From Bursaphelenchus xylophilus (Eukaryota > Nematoda > Chromadorea > Rhabditida > Aphelenchoididae), in assembly GCA_904066235.2 (NCBI GenBank), contig CAJFCV020000001.1:10907291-10971290 (forward strand): a stretch of 64,000 nt of DNA, written 5' to 3'. Of this stretch, positions 37,231-47,435 are shown piece by piece (position 1 is the stretch's first letter; every line of letters starts with the position of its first letter). The notes under the pieces were generated by a model. It saw only the letters and a list, made by a program, of their open reading frames with translations, searched no databases and was not told the origin of the DNA. Both the position numbers and the translations under genes were made by a program.

Positions 37231-37621
37231 CTATAAGTAATACAAAGAATAAATTCTCCACATGAATTGCTCGTTTTGTCCCATCGCAATTCTCCTGAAT
37301 CGTCAAGTTGCCACAGAAGTTTCCGAGAATGGAAACAAGAGGTTAGTCTTAGAAAGTGTCGTTCAAAGAAGGCCTGGCTCAGTCGTGTATTTGTTTCTTC
37401 TTTTGCATAATACACTTTCCAAATTGTACTTGCTGGTTAATCTTCTCCCAAGCCCTCAAGGACCCAATATTTCTATTTACAAACTGTACGTTGAGAAATT
37501 CCCGTATTTCATTCGCAAGACCTTTGTACCATAAGTCTTGTCCGCCACGGTAACAGCGTAAGACCATGAGTTCCAAGGACGAATTGACAGCGTTCCGGTT
37601 TTTTATGAAGGGAAAGTTCAT
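37231..37621 (-). CDS. Possible short coding gene or relic, unrecognised
   Basis: A minus-strand open frame reads MNFPFIKNRNAVNSS, LRCYRGGQDLWYKGL and NIGSLRAWEKINQQ. It has balanced composition, unlike the low-complexity frames around it. If an intron of about 115 bases (donor GTGTATT, acceptor GATTCAG near 37290) is removed, it continues to a stop at 37231. The donor is poor and I recognise no family. It may be a fast-evolving gene, a fragment or chance. Confidence 0.25.
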
Positions 37622-37956
37622 GGATTTGCATTTTAGTGGATCAGACACACTCCAAGGACATTGCAAAGACGCTTATTATATATAAAATACATGGTGATAA
37701 AAAATGATTACCGGCTCAAATTGGATCCGACATTCTGTAAATACTAAAATTCATATTTAAATATTAAAATTTGTGCCCAATTCCATCAAAAAAACAGCAA
37801 AAAATCGAGTTGTGCGTTCAAAATTTATCAAATGTGTTATAATTTGTTAAACTTTGCCCTCATACAGGCAGGATTAAACCCTCCAATCTGCATATTTGTG
37901 TCGAAAAATCACATTGCGAACGCATGAAATCGATTTCTAATTCGCTCAGCGACTGG

Positions 37957-37964
37957 TATATAAA
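37957..37964 (+). promoter_or_regulatory. TATA box of the PLA2-like gene
   Basis: TATATAAA, 46 bases before the ATG. A TGATAA GATA-type site lies further upstream at about 37690. Confidence 0.55.
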
Positions 37965-38009
37965 CCACACAGTCCGGAGGAAAGCAACATACCATTCTCT
38001 AACGGTAAA

Positions 38010-38903
38010 ATGCAGAATGTCAATGTGTTCCTCATCATGGCGTTGGCTTCCGTGAGCATCGCTGCCGACACCTGGTACTGTGGATCCAAAAACGACAGGC
38101 TTGGCGGTGCGTCTTTGGCCTTTGCAGAAGTTGTGGTGGATACGAATTGCAACAGTCAGAAAGGTAAGTTTGCGTGTATGTGTGTACTAAAAGTTGTAAG
38201 GAACCGGAAAAATGATTCGTTAGAAAGAGGATGTGTTGTACCGCCGTTGATTCTGGCCTAACGTTGATTCGTGATGCTTTCAAAATTGTTTTTAAGACAA
38301 GTCTTGTTGTTCGTTGTACATAGGTTACTTGTCTAGAATTTGCTTAGAATTCTGCACGCACACACAGAAAAAGTTGATTTTTTGTAGAAGCATTACCCTC
38401 TTTAACAGAAGCGAAGTAAGATTTTTTTGTGTACATATTTATACACTTCCTAAAAAGTTGCAAATTTGGTCGATTTCTAGATTAAAACCGCCAGTTGTTT
38501 TTGCAGAGCGCGAGTTAAAAATCTCAAACATCTTCTTGTTGAAGCAAGTCTAGAATTGTATCAAGTTTGATCAAAACATGAGCGTCGCCTTTCTAGGAAC
38601 TTCTCTTACAAGTAGTCTTCCCAGGACACAGACTATTTAAAATTTTAAAAAATGTTGGTTTTCAGAGAGCGTAAATTTATGTTGCAAGGCCCACGACAAT
38701 TGCTACAATAGCCAAGGTGGAAAGAAGACTTGTGACGAGAATTTCTGCTCTTGCCTGGAGGTAACTATTACAATTTTTAGACCTTTCAAATTCAAAACTT
38801 TTAGCAGGCCGCCAATTCCGAGATCTGCAAGGACACTGGCAGCGCCATGTGCTTGGCTGTCAAATTGTTCGGAGAGAACGCGTACAAAAAGGCCGGACAG
38901 TAA
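38010..38903 (+). CDS. Short secreted phospholipase A2-like protein
   Basis: A small secreted protein of the PLA2 fold, which in active members hydrolyses the sn-2 ester of phospholipids. Exons are 38010-38163, 38666-38760 and 38805 (or 38808)-38903, giving 115 or 114 residues. MQNVNVFLIMALASVSIAA is the signal peptide. LCCKAHDNCY is the PLA2 helix with the active-site His-Asp pair. The cysteine spacing after it (CDENFCSCL, then SEICKDTG, then AMCLAVKLFG) fits the short nematode PLA2 group. The usual calcium loop YGCYCG is not seen; only WYCGSKND precedes the active site, so catalysis is doubtful. The last acceptor is a TAGCAG tandem that can add or drop one Gln. Confidence 0.75.
38340..38630. 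repeat. Decayed palindromic-family copy in PLA2-like intron 1
   Basis: GTTGATTTTTTGTAGAAGC and TTTGCAGAGCGCGAGTTAAA, with a right end resembling GAGCGTCGCCTTTCTAGGAA. Confidence 0.5.
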
Positions 38904-39032
38904 ACCAGTTTGCCGTCAGCTACCTATGATTCCCAATAGTGATTGTCATAACTAAATACCAAAGCATAATACATATATTAATTTTTTGAATAAAATTTTA
39001 TCTCCACCAATCATTAAACTTTAGGAATTGAG

Positions 39033-39793
39033 TCACAAATAAGTACACTTGATTTGCCGATTTGCCTGTCCAGTTGTCGTATTCTGAGTGCTCTCTTCCG
39101 CATATTTACATCCATCACAGTCACATCGTTTGTCCTTGAAACGATCCCGGTTCAAAATGCTGGATAGGATTCCAAGAAGACAGTAAACACCGCTGAAAAG
39201 GTAATTTTTTGATTGATTATGTTGCCCTATGTCATCAAAAATTAAAATTTCAATATTTCGAAAAATGAGATTTTTTGATTTTCAAAGCCGCAGAACTAGG
39301 TTAATTCTGCAAAAACCAATATGAAAACTTCCAGAATTCTTGAGAAATTGCAGATTTAACTTATTTACACAAATTTCCTGACAAAGAGTGAGGCCAGATT
39401 AACCAATATTATTCATATTTTACACCAGAAAACACTCACATAGATTAAAAATACGATAAACCCGTAGTGGAAAAGTAATTTTTGGACGAATAATATTGCA
39501 CTGATTCATCAAAAAAAAAAACAAATTTCAAAAAATCCTGACAGTTTCAAAGATCTTTTTTAAGCCCCAAAATTCTGCATAACGCGGTCAAAAATTTCCA
39601 AAATCTCTTTAAATATTTTTGACTTCATATTAGGGAAGTTTCATTATGATTACTCAGAGATCTCCGTACTTACCCCAAGAAAAACTCACATTAATCCAGC
39701 TGTTAGACCGATTGTAATTGGAGTTGATGGGATTTGCAAAGTTCTCGATAAAACCGTCTCATTCGAAGCAGTCCCAGTTGAATTTATTTCCAT
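39033..39793 (-). CDS. Small single-pass membrane protein, 87 residues
   Basis: Two exons, 39793-39690 and 39192-39033, join in phase 2 to a clean frame. The N-terminal about 30 residues hold two N-glycosylation sequons (NST, NET). A hydrophobic helix (ITIGLTAGLIGVYCLLGIL) follows, then a short tail with RCDCDGCKYAE, a cysteine cluster that could be palmitoylated or bind metal. With no signal peptide and positive charge after the helix, an N-out, C-in topology is likely. I do not recognise the family. It converges on the PLA2-like gene; the stops are about 130 bases apart. Support is phase agreement, consensus GTGAGT donor and TTTTCAG acceptor. Confidence 0.55.
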
Positions 39794-41819
39794 AAAAATT
39801 TCCAAAGACGAACCAGTTTTGTAATTACACGATTCGAAATGAGTTTTTCATCCATTTCAAACAAATTGACAAGAAATAAGGGGGTTTTGGGCTGAAAATT
39901 GAGGTCCTTTTTTTGAATTTTTCCCCAGGGAAATATCCCAGAAAATGACAGCGCCTTATTTTTATGGCTGTCATTGGTTGTTTATGCGATTTTTCGAGGG
40001 AAAACAGGCATTTTCGGGGTTGCATTTGAGGAATTGAAGGCAAAGGTTTCGTGGAGCTTGAGGTTGTAATGGTCAATATTAAAAGTGAAATTGCTCGAGG
40101 GGAGACCGGTCGATTCCGCTGAAATTTTGTTTGAATATTCAACATGGGGTCTACTTCAATCGTTAAAGATTTGAGCTCCTGCTTGACAAGCAGACCCGAG
40201 ATATTCAACGATCATTGCAGACGAGAGACTGTAGAAAATGAGGAGACGGCCAGAGAAAAATTTTCCTTGGCTATATCCCCTATAGTTTCGAGGATAAAAA
40301 ATTGATTTTTTGCAGGGATAGTCTATTACCCATGTCAAATAGAACGTCAAGTTTTGATCAAGAAAATCTCAAAAAAAAAAAAAAAAAAAATCGAAGTTTT
40401 GTAATTTTGCCCCAAAATGTTTATGAGGGGTTCTAAATAAAAAAATCTCACTGATTTTAGCGACCATGACCATACATGTATAATATTATGTTTTCAACAA
40501 TCTCCAGTTTTGAAATTTCTTTGGAGACAGAAAAAATAAACTTATTTTTCAAAGGTCACCACTTTCTCCATCTTTCTTTACTCTGTCATTTGTTATTACC
40601 TTGTTTTTAATTTTTTTTGACCTTTCTTCTCACTGACCTTGAATGAAATATAATACTTACAGGGCGAGTATTTTTTTTTTCAAAATCGCTAAATTTTTTA
40701 CAAAAAAAAAAAAAAAAATTTTTGAATAAAGGTATGACTTTGTTTTCGAATGATTTCCTTTTAAAAATTTGGGTGCCCTCTTTCAAATTAGCGCCTGGCA
40801 TTTTTCCAAGAATAATTTGGGCATGTACTTACTCTCCCTTCAAATATCCGTACGCGCCCGTGCCGACGTTTTCCCGAGGACTATTTTTGCACCCAAAAAT
40901 ATTTTTAAATGGGCTCTTGGTGATGGTCAATGAGCAAAAATTTGAGTAGTAACATGTACTTTCCGAGATTTTGGAAATTAAATTTTTTTTTCAAAAATCG
41001 ATTAAAACTTTTGTCTAAATTTTTTTGTCATCCTGATTCATTTTTTATTTACCTTGGCAATTTTATTTTTTTAAACCCAAAAATTTACTAAATTTTGAAA
41101 ATTAAAAAAAAATAGTTATTAATATCTAATATTATTTATTTATTCGTGCTTGACGAGCTCATGAGGTCCAATGAAAACTGAAACTTGCACTCTTGAATGA
41201 GACTTCAGACAAAAATAACTTTTTTTTCAAAGGGCACAGAGATCATGGATCATAACCCCTCTTCAATATTCTTTTCGGACCTGTGTAGAAAAAATTAGAA
41301 ATGCTTGAGGTCCGACTCTCCTTAAATTTTTAGTTTTTTCCTCTGTCTAGGCCACTTATAAATCCTTGAAAATTTTAGCTCAAGAATTGCGAGTTCAGCA
41401 AGAAAATCATCGGTTTTTGTTGACGAGAGACTAGGGAAATTGAGGAGATGGTCAGAGAAAAAATATTTTCTGGCCGTGTCTTTAAAAATTTTGCGCAAAA
41501 AGCGATGATTTTTTGATTTTTATACCACAATACTATCTTTCACTCTGAAAACCAAAAAAAAACCAAAAAAATTCAAAATTTTGATGCTTTCCACCAAAAA
41601 AAAAACGATTTTTTTTCTTTAAGAAAGCCCGTTCGAAAACTCTGTGATACTGTTTAAAAATTCGTTTGTATGTTTTATCCAAATCTGAGCTTATAATTTT
41701 GAGAAATTCCATTTTTTATTGTACTATACTTGATACTTAAACCAATATAAGTTTTTTTTCCATTCTTTGCTGATATCGTATTTTCTTCGCAATTCTCCAG
41801 CCTAACAAGCCAATTCAAC
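39794..41819. other. Gene-free repeat-rich region
   Basis: No gene. Decayed copies of the AGCTCGCGCTTTGCAG family lie at about 40150-40400 and 41340-41660, recognisable by GATATTCAACGATC and GGTCAGAGAAAAA segments. Homopolymer A/T runs are at about 40375-40392 and 40670-40725. Confidence 0.4.
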
Positions 41820-42250
41820 TTAAAAGACGATTTTTGGCTCGCTGCGTCAGCCCGTAATGGACCCGGGACATAGGAAAAAATCGATTTTGAGTTTTTTGCA
41901 TAAAAATGACTGTCGACATGTGCTAAGGAAAAGCGAACAACAGTTTTTCTCAATTCTGCCCGGAAGGCATAAATTTGCTTAAATTTGTCTTTTTTGGAAT
42001 TTTCGACCTGGTGACGTCATAGAAAGAGCAAATCACCCAAAATTTTGCTTGTATACGTTTTCCACCATTGGGAATCCATTTTTTTGAAAATCAAGTCTCT
42101 CAGATTACTCTAACATAGGCATATTGCAATTCGGTCGATAAAAATCGACCGTAACTCCTTCGTATCAAAAATCCCACAGGATTTTATTTCAGATTCAAAT
42201 TCAGCGTAAAATTCTGCATATTATACACATAATGTGAGGTCACAACTCCA

Positions 42251-42330
42251 GGGGGGAGATTGCGTAGTATATTGGATTTTGACAAAAATTACGTTTGAAA
42301 GGTCGCGGGTTCGATCCCCACTTGGTGCAA
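42251..42330 (+). repeat. tRNA-like segment in the left arm
   Basis: TGCGTAGTATATTGG resembles a pol III A box and GGTCGCGGGTTCGATCCCCA contains a B box (GGTTCGATCC) about 45 bases later. The acceptor stem does not pair convincingly, so it is a tRNA-derived relic rather than a tRNA gene. Confidence 0.6.
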
Positions 42331-43152
42331 ATATTGAAAACACGGCGGAAATCGCATTTTATGGACACCTAAGGGTTATGTGAGATACACTAAGCAATTT
42401 TAAACATTAATGCATATCTAATTGCGATTAAAACTGATTTTATATAATTTTTGGAGACTGAATATGCAAAAAATGAAACTGCTTCAAACCGCTTGAAATT
42501 GGCAACATTTATTCTAGGGTCAATTGTAAGAAACTTTTCTGTTAACTTTTTTGGTAGATCACCGTACCATGGATTACTGTAACATTAAACCTGATTTGGT
42601 TTTTCGTGTACCACATGGCGCATAGAAGTCGGATTGTCGTCATTGTGCTCAGAATGGTTAAGAAAGAGTTTTCTTGTGTACAAAAAAAATTTTGTAGCTG
42701 TACCGTTTGGAACGGCCGAGTTATTTGACGCCCTTTCACCAATTCATTATGACATCAAGACGCGTTGCAATTAAGGGCGAATTTTCTTTCATATATAGGA
42801 AGTGGATCTTTTCGCTGTCTAAAGCGACTAATTAAAGCGATTTAATATTTTATGCAAGAATTTTTAAGAAAATTGCTGTTAATCAGGACACGTTTAACGC
42901 TACAGTAATCCATCGTACGGTGATCTACCAAAAAAAGTTAACGGAAAAGTTTCTTACAATTGACCCTAGAATAAGTGTTGCCAATTTCAAGCGGTTTGAA
43001 GCAGTTTCATTTTTTGCATATTCCGTCCCCAAAAATTATATAAAATCAGTTCTACTCGAATTAGATATGCATTAATGTTTAAAAATGCTTAGTGTATCTC
43101 ACATAACCCTTAGGTGTCCATAAAACGCGATTTCCGCCGTGTTTTCAATATT

Positions 43153-43232
43153 TGCACCAAGTGGGGATCGAACCCGCGACCTTTCAAACGTAATTTTTGT
43201 CAAAATCCAATATACTACGCGATCTCCCCCCT
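43153..43232 (-). repeat. tRNA-like segment in the right arm
   Basis: Inverted copy of the left-arm segment, with the same B box (read as GGATCGAACCC on the plus strand). It has few differences, so the two arms are young or homogenised. Confidence 0.6.
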
Positions 43233-43652
43233 GGAGTTATGACCTCACATTATGTGTATAATATGCAGAATTTTACGCTGAATTTGAATCTGAAATAAAA
43301 TCCTGTGGGATTTTTGATACGAAGGAGTTACGGTCGATTTTTATCGACCGAATTGCAATATGCCTATGTTACAGTAATCTGAGAGACTTGATTTTCAAAA
43401 AAATGGATTCCCAATGGTTATAAAACGTATACAAGCAAAATTTTGGGTGATTTGCTCTTTCTATGACGTCACCAGGTCGAAAATTCCAAAAAAGACAAAT
43501 TTAAGCAAATTTATGCCTTCCGGGCAGAATTGAGAAAAACTGTTGTTCGCTTTTCCTTAGCACATGTCGACGGTCATTTTTATGCAAAAAACTCAAAATC
43601 GATTTTTTCCTATGTCCACCGCTGACGCAGCGAGCCAAAAATCGTCTTTTAA

Positions 43653-46600
43653 ATATGCCGCTCAGAATGCCCTCATTAACCTTCTCCATCTCTGATCGTC
43701 TTTCCAAATTCTGCACGGAGAAAAGGCTTCAAGTGAAAATAAAAATAAAATAAAATTCGTGTCCCTCCATTTCTTTCCGCCCTCCGTTCGTGGGCCCGCC
43801 GAGGCAGTGAGGGAAGATAATGCGGATAAAAATGAGAGAAAAGAGCCCAGCGAAATTTTATCGAACGCACGGGAAGAAAAGGGGGATTTTCGTTCGCGTT
43901 TTTGCCCTGTTTCACTTACGACCTCGTGTCACAAGTAGCGGGAAAACACTTTATCTTCGCGATTTTATTGTTTTGGCCGATTCCGCCCGTTTTTTCGTGC
44001 CGCCGTTCCTTCGGCCAAGACGAGCTTAATTTTTCGAACGTTTTTTGGGCGAGAAGCCCTCAGGGTCTGCGGTTATTTTTGAGGTCATTACGGGAGTTTC
44101 TGGGGGGAAATTAGAAACAAAAATTTTTTAATTTGATTAAATGTCAAAAAAAAATTTAATTTTTAGAAAAATTCTTAAAAATATGTCATGATGACGTGTA
44201 AAATTTATTTAATTTTTTGAAGCTTTACAAATTAAATTATTTTTTTTTTTATAAAATTTACTGTAATTTGGTTTTCAAAAAAATCCAAAAAATATGTGGC
44301 AATGACGGATTTAATTTTTTAAAAAAAATTGAAATATCTTTTGACTCCATGATCACTTTTTTTACTTTCCAAAATTTACATAATCCTCTTAAAAATTCGA
44401 ATTTTAAAGAAAAATTTTCAAAATGTGTCATTATGACTTATTTTTTCCCAAAATTTTTTCGACATCTCTACTCACAACGACAACTTACTCCCCCCAAATT
44501 CGTAATTCTAACTCCACCTGTTATCAATTTTAATTTTTTTTTAATTCCTCAAAAGTTCATTCCCCTCAGGCATCATTTCCGGTGCAAAAAAAAAGTTGTT
44601 TGTAAATTCGTTCGGAGTCCTGCCGGCCGGGCTTCGTTTCTGGGTGTGTGTTATATTTTATTTACGAGATTTTTGATGCTGAAAATAAGGGGAAAAGGAG
44701 AGCGTGACAAGTTGGTTCGTTACAAAATTGACCAATCTTTTACGCATCAAATGATTTGAAACTTGAAGTTTTGTATTCTAATGGACTTTTAAAGGTTTTT
44801 AATGCAACGTGCAGTAATTTTGTAAACTTTTGGAAAGCGATTTTTTCAATTCTTTCGGTTTAAAAATTTCATCGTATAAAATGGCACTGACTGTAAAAAT
44901 GCTTTCTAAATAAGTCATTTTGGATTTACCGTTCATCTAGCGGTACTGTAACACCATTTTGAGCAATTTTTGTAATCGTCACACTTCGTATGTACCATTA
45001 TACGTTTCATCGTATAAAATGTCGCTTTTCGATTCTAAAGCCTTACAGTGACCAAAAAACCGTTTGTAATTAACAACCAAGATATTTAAGGTTGTTTTCA
45101 ATCAGTATTTATAATAACTTCATCTGAATTCACCTAACTTCACACTTTAAAATATTCAAAATTCACAAATACGTATCTCGCGTCCACCCGCTCCGAATGC
45201 CTCTCAAATTGTCCGTTAATGTCAATGCCCCGAGAGGAACAGATGCAGCGCCTCATTCTGCTTCCCGAAAGATTCCCAATGCTCCCTTTTTTGAGTCATA
45301 CTGCAAGATCTACGTCATTCGCTTCTTATACAACCAAATTTCCCGGATCCGGCTTGTTCCGGGACTAAAAAAACGTTGTGATAAGGGAAAGTTTCTTGTG
45401 TGATTTCTCGCCTGATTGGGTGGAAGTGGGCTACAGAAAGTTGTTGTAAACATAATTTTAGATAGAAATGGGTATTTCTATTACTATTTTTTTTATTTTT
45501 AAAAGTCCAAATGTGCAAATATCAGCATCTTTTGGTCTTCAGTATATCAGAATTTTTCGTTTTTTTCGGATTTTTAATTTTTTTCAAAGTGAGATTTTTT
45601 TTACTTAAAATGTCAAATCTCGATTATTTTTTGCATAACAGATCTTCAAATGTTCCTAAAAATTCTTAGGTATCCACGATTTACATATCAACCAAATTTC
45701 AAAAAAAAATCCGTAATCATGACGGGTTTTTTAGAATCTGAAAAAACTTCGAAATTCTCCCCAATTTTCGGCTTATCGTCGTATTTGTTTAGTGATTTAA
45801 TATTTGTGGGTCCAATTTGCGACTAGAATAACAATGACAAACCCGTTGGCCGAACACATAAATAAAAGAAATTGGCCCGAAAGACAAACCCAAGGCGGCC
45901 GATTGGATCTGCTCCCTTTCTCCGCTCGGGATTAAATCTTCTTTATCTGATTTCCGTTTGGGCCGGCTTGGAAACCTCGGCAATCCAAACTTTTTGTTTA
46001 ATGGGCTCTTAATTGGAGGGTTTTACGAGCTGGATCTACCTTTTGAACAAAATTTTTTGAGTTTTTCGTATAAAAAGATTGATTTATCCTCACGAAAAAG
46101 AGCTTTTGAGTTTGATATTGACTGTTTCAAATGTCAGAAACTCAATTATGGCAAAATATCAAAAATTTTTGATATCAAAAATATTACTATAGATCAAAAA
46201 GTTCAATTTTTGACCTTTTCCCTGACCTTTCAACCCATTCCAACCTTCCCAAGGCCTTTCTGATCCCCCTCAAGCAGCAAAACTTCTCTCAAAACAATTC
46301 CCCATCCCTCAGCGTCCCTTTTTCCCGTCAGATCACCTACTACAATATCCATTCGTTTTTCGCCCCTTCGCCTTTTTCCGATCATTTCGTTTACCTGCAC
46401 AAAAGGCCCGTCAAAACACTGGGAAGCCGTCTTTTTTCGATCAGACCGCAGGAATGGCGTACCTTTTCCTTGCGAGACGTCCTCGACATCACTCACGAGA
46501 CCACTCCCGTGTAATCAGTCGGGCCCTCCGGGGATCATGTTAATTTGGCTATGCCCGCTTTTCTGTTTCAAAAATAAAAAACAAAACACGAGACCGTTTT

Positions 46601-47435
46601 TTCGGGTCAGATGGACGAGGGCAGTGAGCTCTTACTTCCACTGCATTCGGGGGAAAAGAGTAACTGATAAACAACTGCGAAAATTTGTTGTCCACAAGAT
46701 GTTTGGTCCCCAAAGCCCTGTATTTTTAGACTCCCCTTATCCCCAACAACCTATTTGCCCTTCGCACGACCTTTTTGATCTCGCAAATACATCCATTTTT
46801 GAATAATTATGACTTTGCACTATTTTCGTTTCGCAGCCTGCAGAACGTCAGTGACGAGCTGCGCCCTGGGTTATTTTTGTTTTTTGTGAAAGGACGGTTT
46901 TACGTCAAGAGCAATGCCCTCCAGTTCACCCTCCGCTGTTTATCAGCCGTCTTATCAGTTGTCCAAGGGAGTTGACACCAATTCCCTTCAAAAATATTAT
47001 CCTTCTTTATCTGATTTTTGAACGAATTTTCTCCGCATTCGTTTTCACTTTTTTTCGTCAGGTGCTGGGTGTGTCATGTGGTTTTCATGAAGAAGGAAAT
47101 ATCTATTTGCGGTCGGTAGCCCACAACAAATTATTTTGCAGACAAGTCAACTTTTATTTCAAAGTTTTTTCTTATTTTAGACTTCAAGAACTACGCCGAT
47201 ATTTTTTCTGTTTCTTGCGAGATTATCAGGTGTTTGCGTGCAATATACAGTTTGTTAGTTGTATTCTGTAATGGAGGAAATTTCAGGGACTTGATGTTTG
47301 CAAAAACCCACCAATTCCTTCATTTTTCCACCTTCGCCTAACGAACTTCTCATTGATTCTCGGCTTTTCCGTGTAAATTCATTTCTGTAAGGGTAGCGCT
47401 TACAAACGGGTACAGCTTTTCCAAAAACTTGTAAG
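43653..47435. other. Gene-free region upstream of the ZNRF gene
   Basis: No supported gene. GTCATGATGAC is at 44185, with variants near 44303, 44427 and 45716. Unique, less AT-rich islands are at about 43680-44100, 45180-45420, 45830-46010 and 46250-47000. A 180-residue open frame at 44217-44759 is F/K/N-rich filler. The islands nearest 47.4 kb probably include the ZNRF promoter. Confidence 0.35.

Larger units (their letters stand above)
41820..43652. mobile_element. 1.8 kb TTAA-flanked long inverted-repeat element
   Basis: The element reads AAGACGATTTTTGGCTCGCT at 41824 and ends in the inverted AGCGAGCCAAAAATCGTCTT at 43648. The arms are about 770 bases, with a unique centre near 42593-42895. 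TTAA flanks both ends (41820-41823 and 43649-43652), the target-site duplication of piggyBac-type transposons. No transposase frame is present. Each arm carries a tRNA-like segment. Confidence 0.85.

Noticed and set aside
42251..42330. Functional tRNA gene
   Set aside because: The B box is good, but the acceptor stem does not pair and an inverted duplicate sits in the other arm of a transposon; treated as a relic.
44217..44759. 180-residue open frame on the plus strand
   Set aside because: F/K/N-rich, matches T/A-rich filler with embedded GTCATGATGAC-type repeats, no domain and no splice context.
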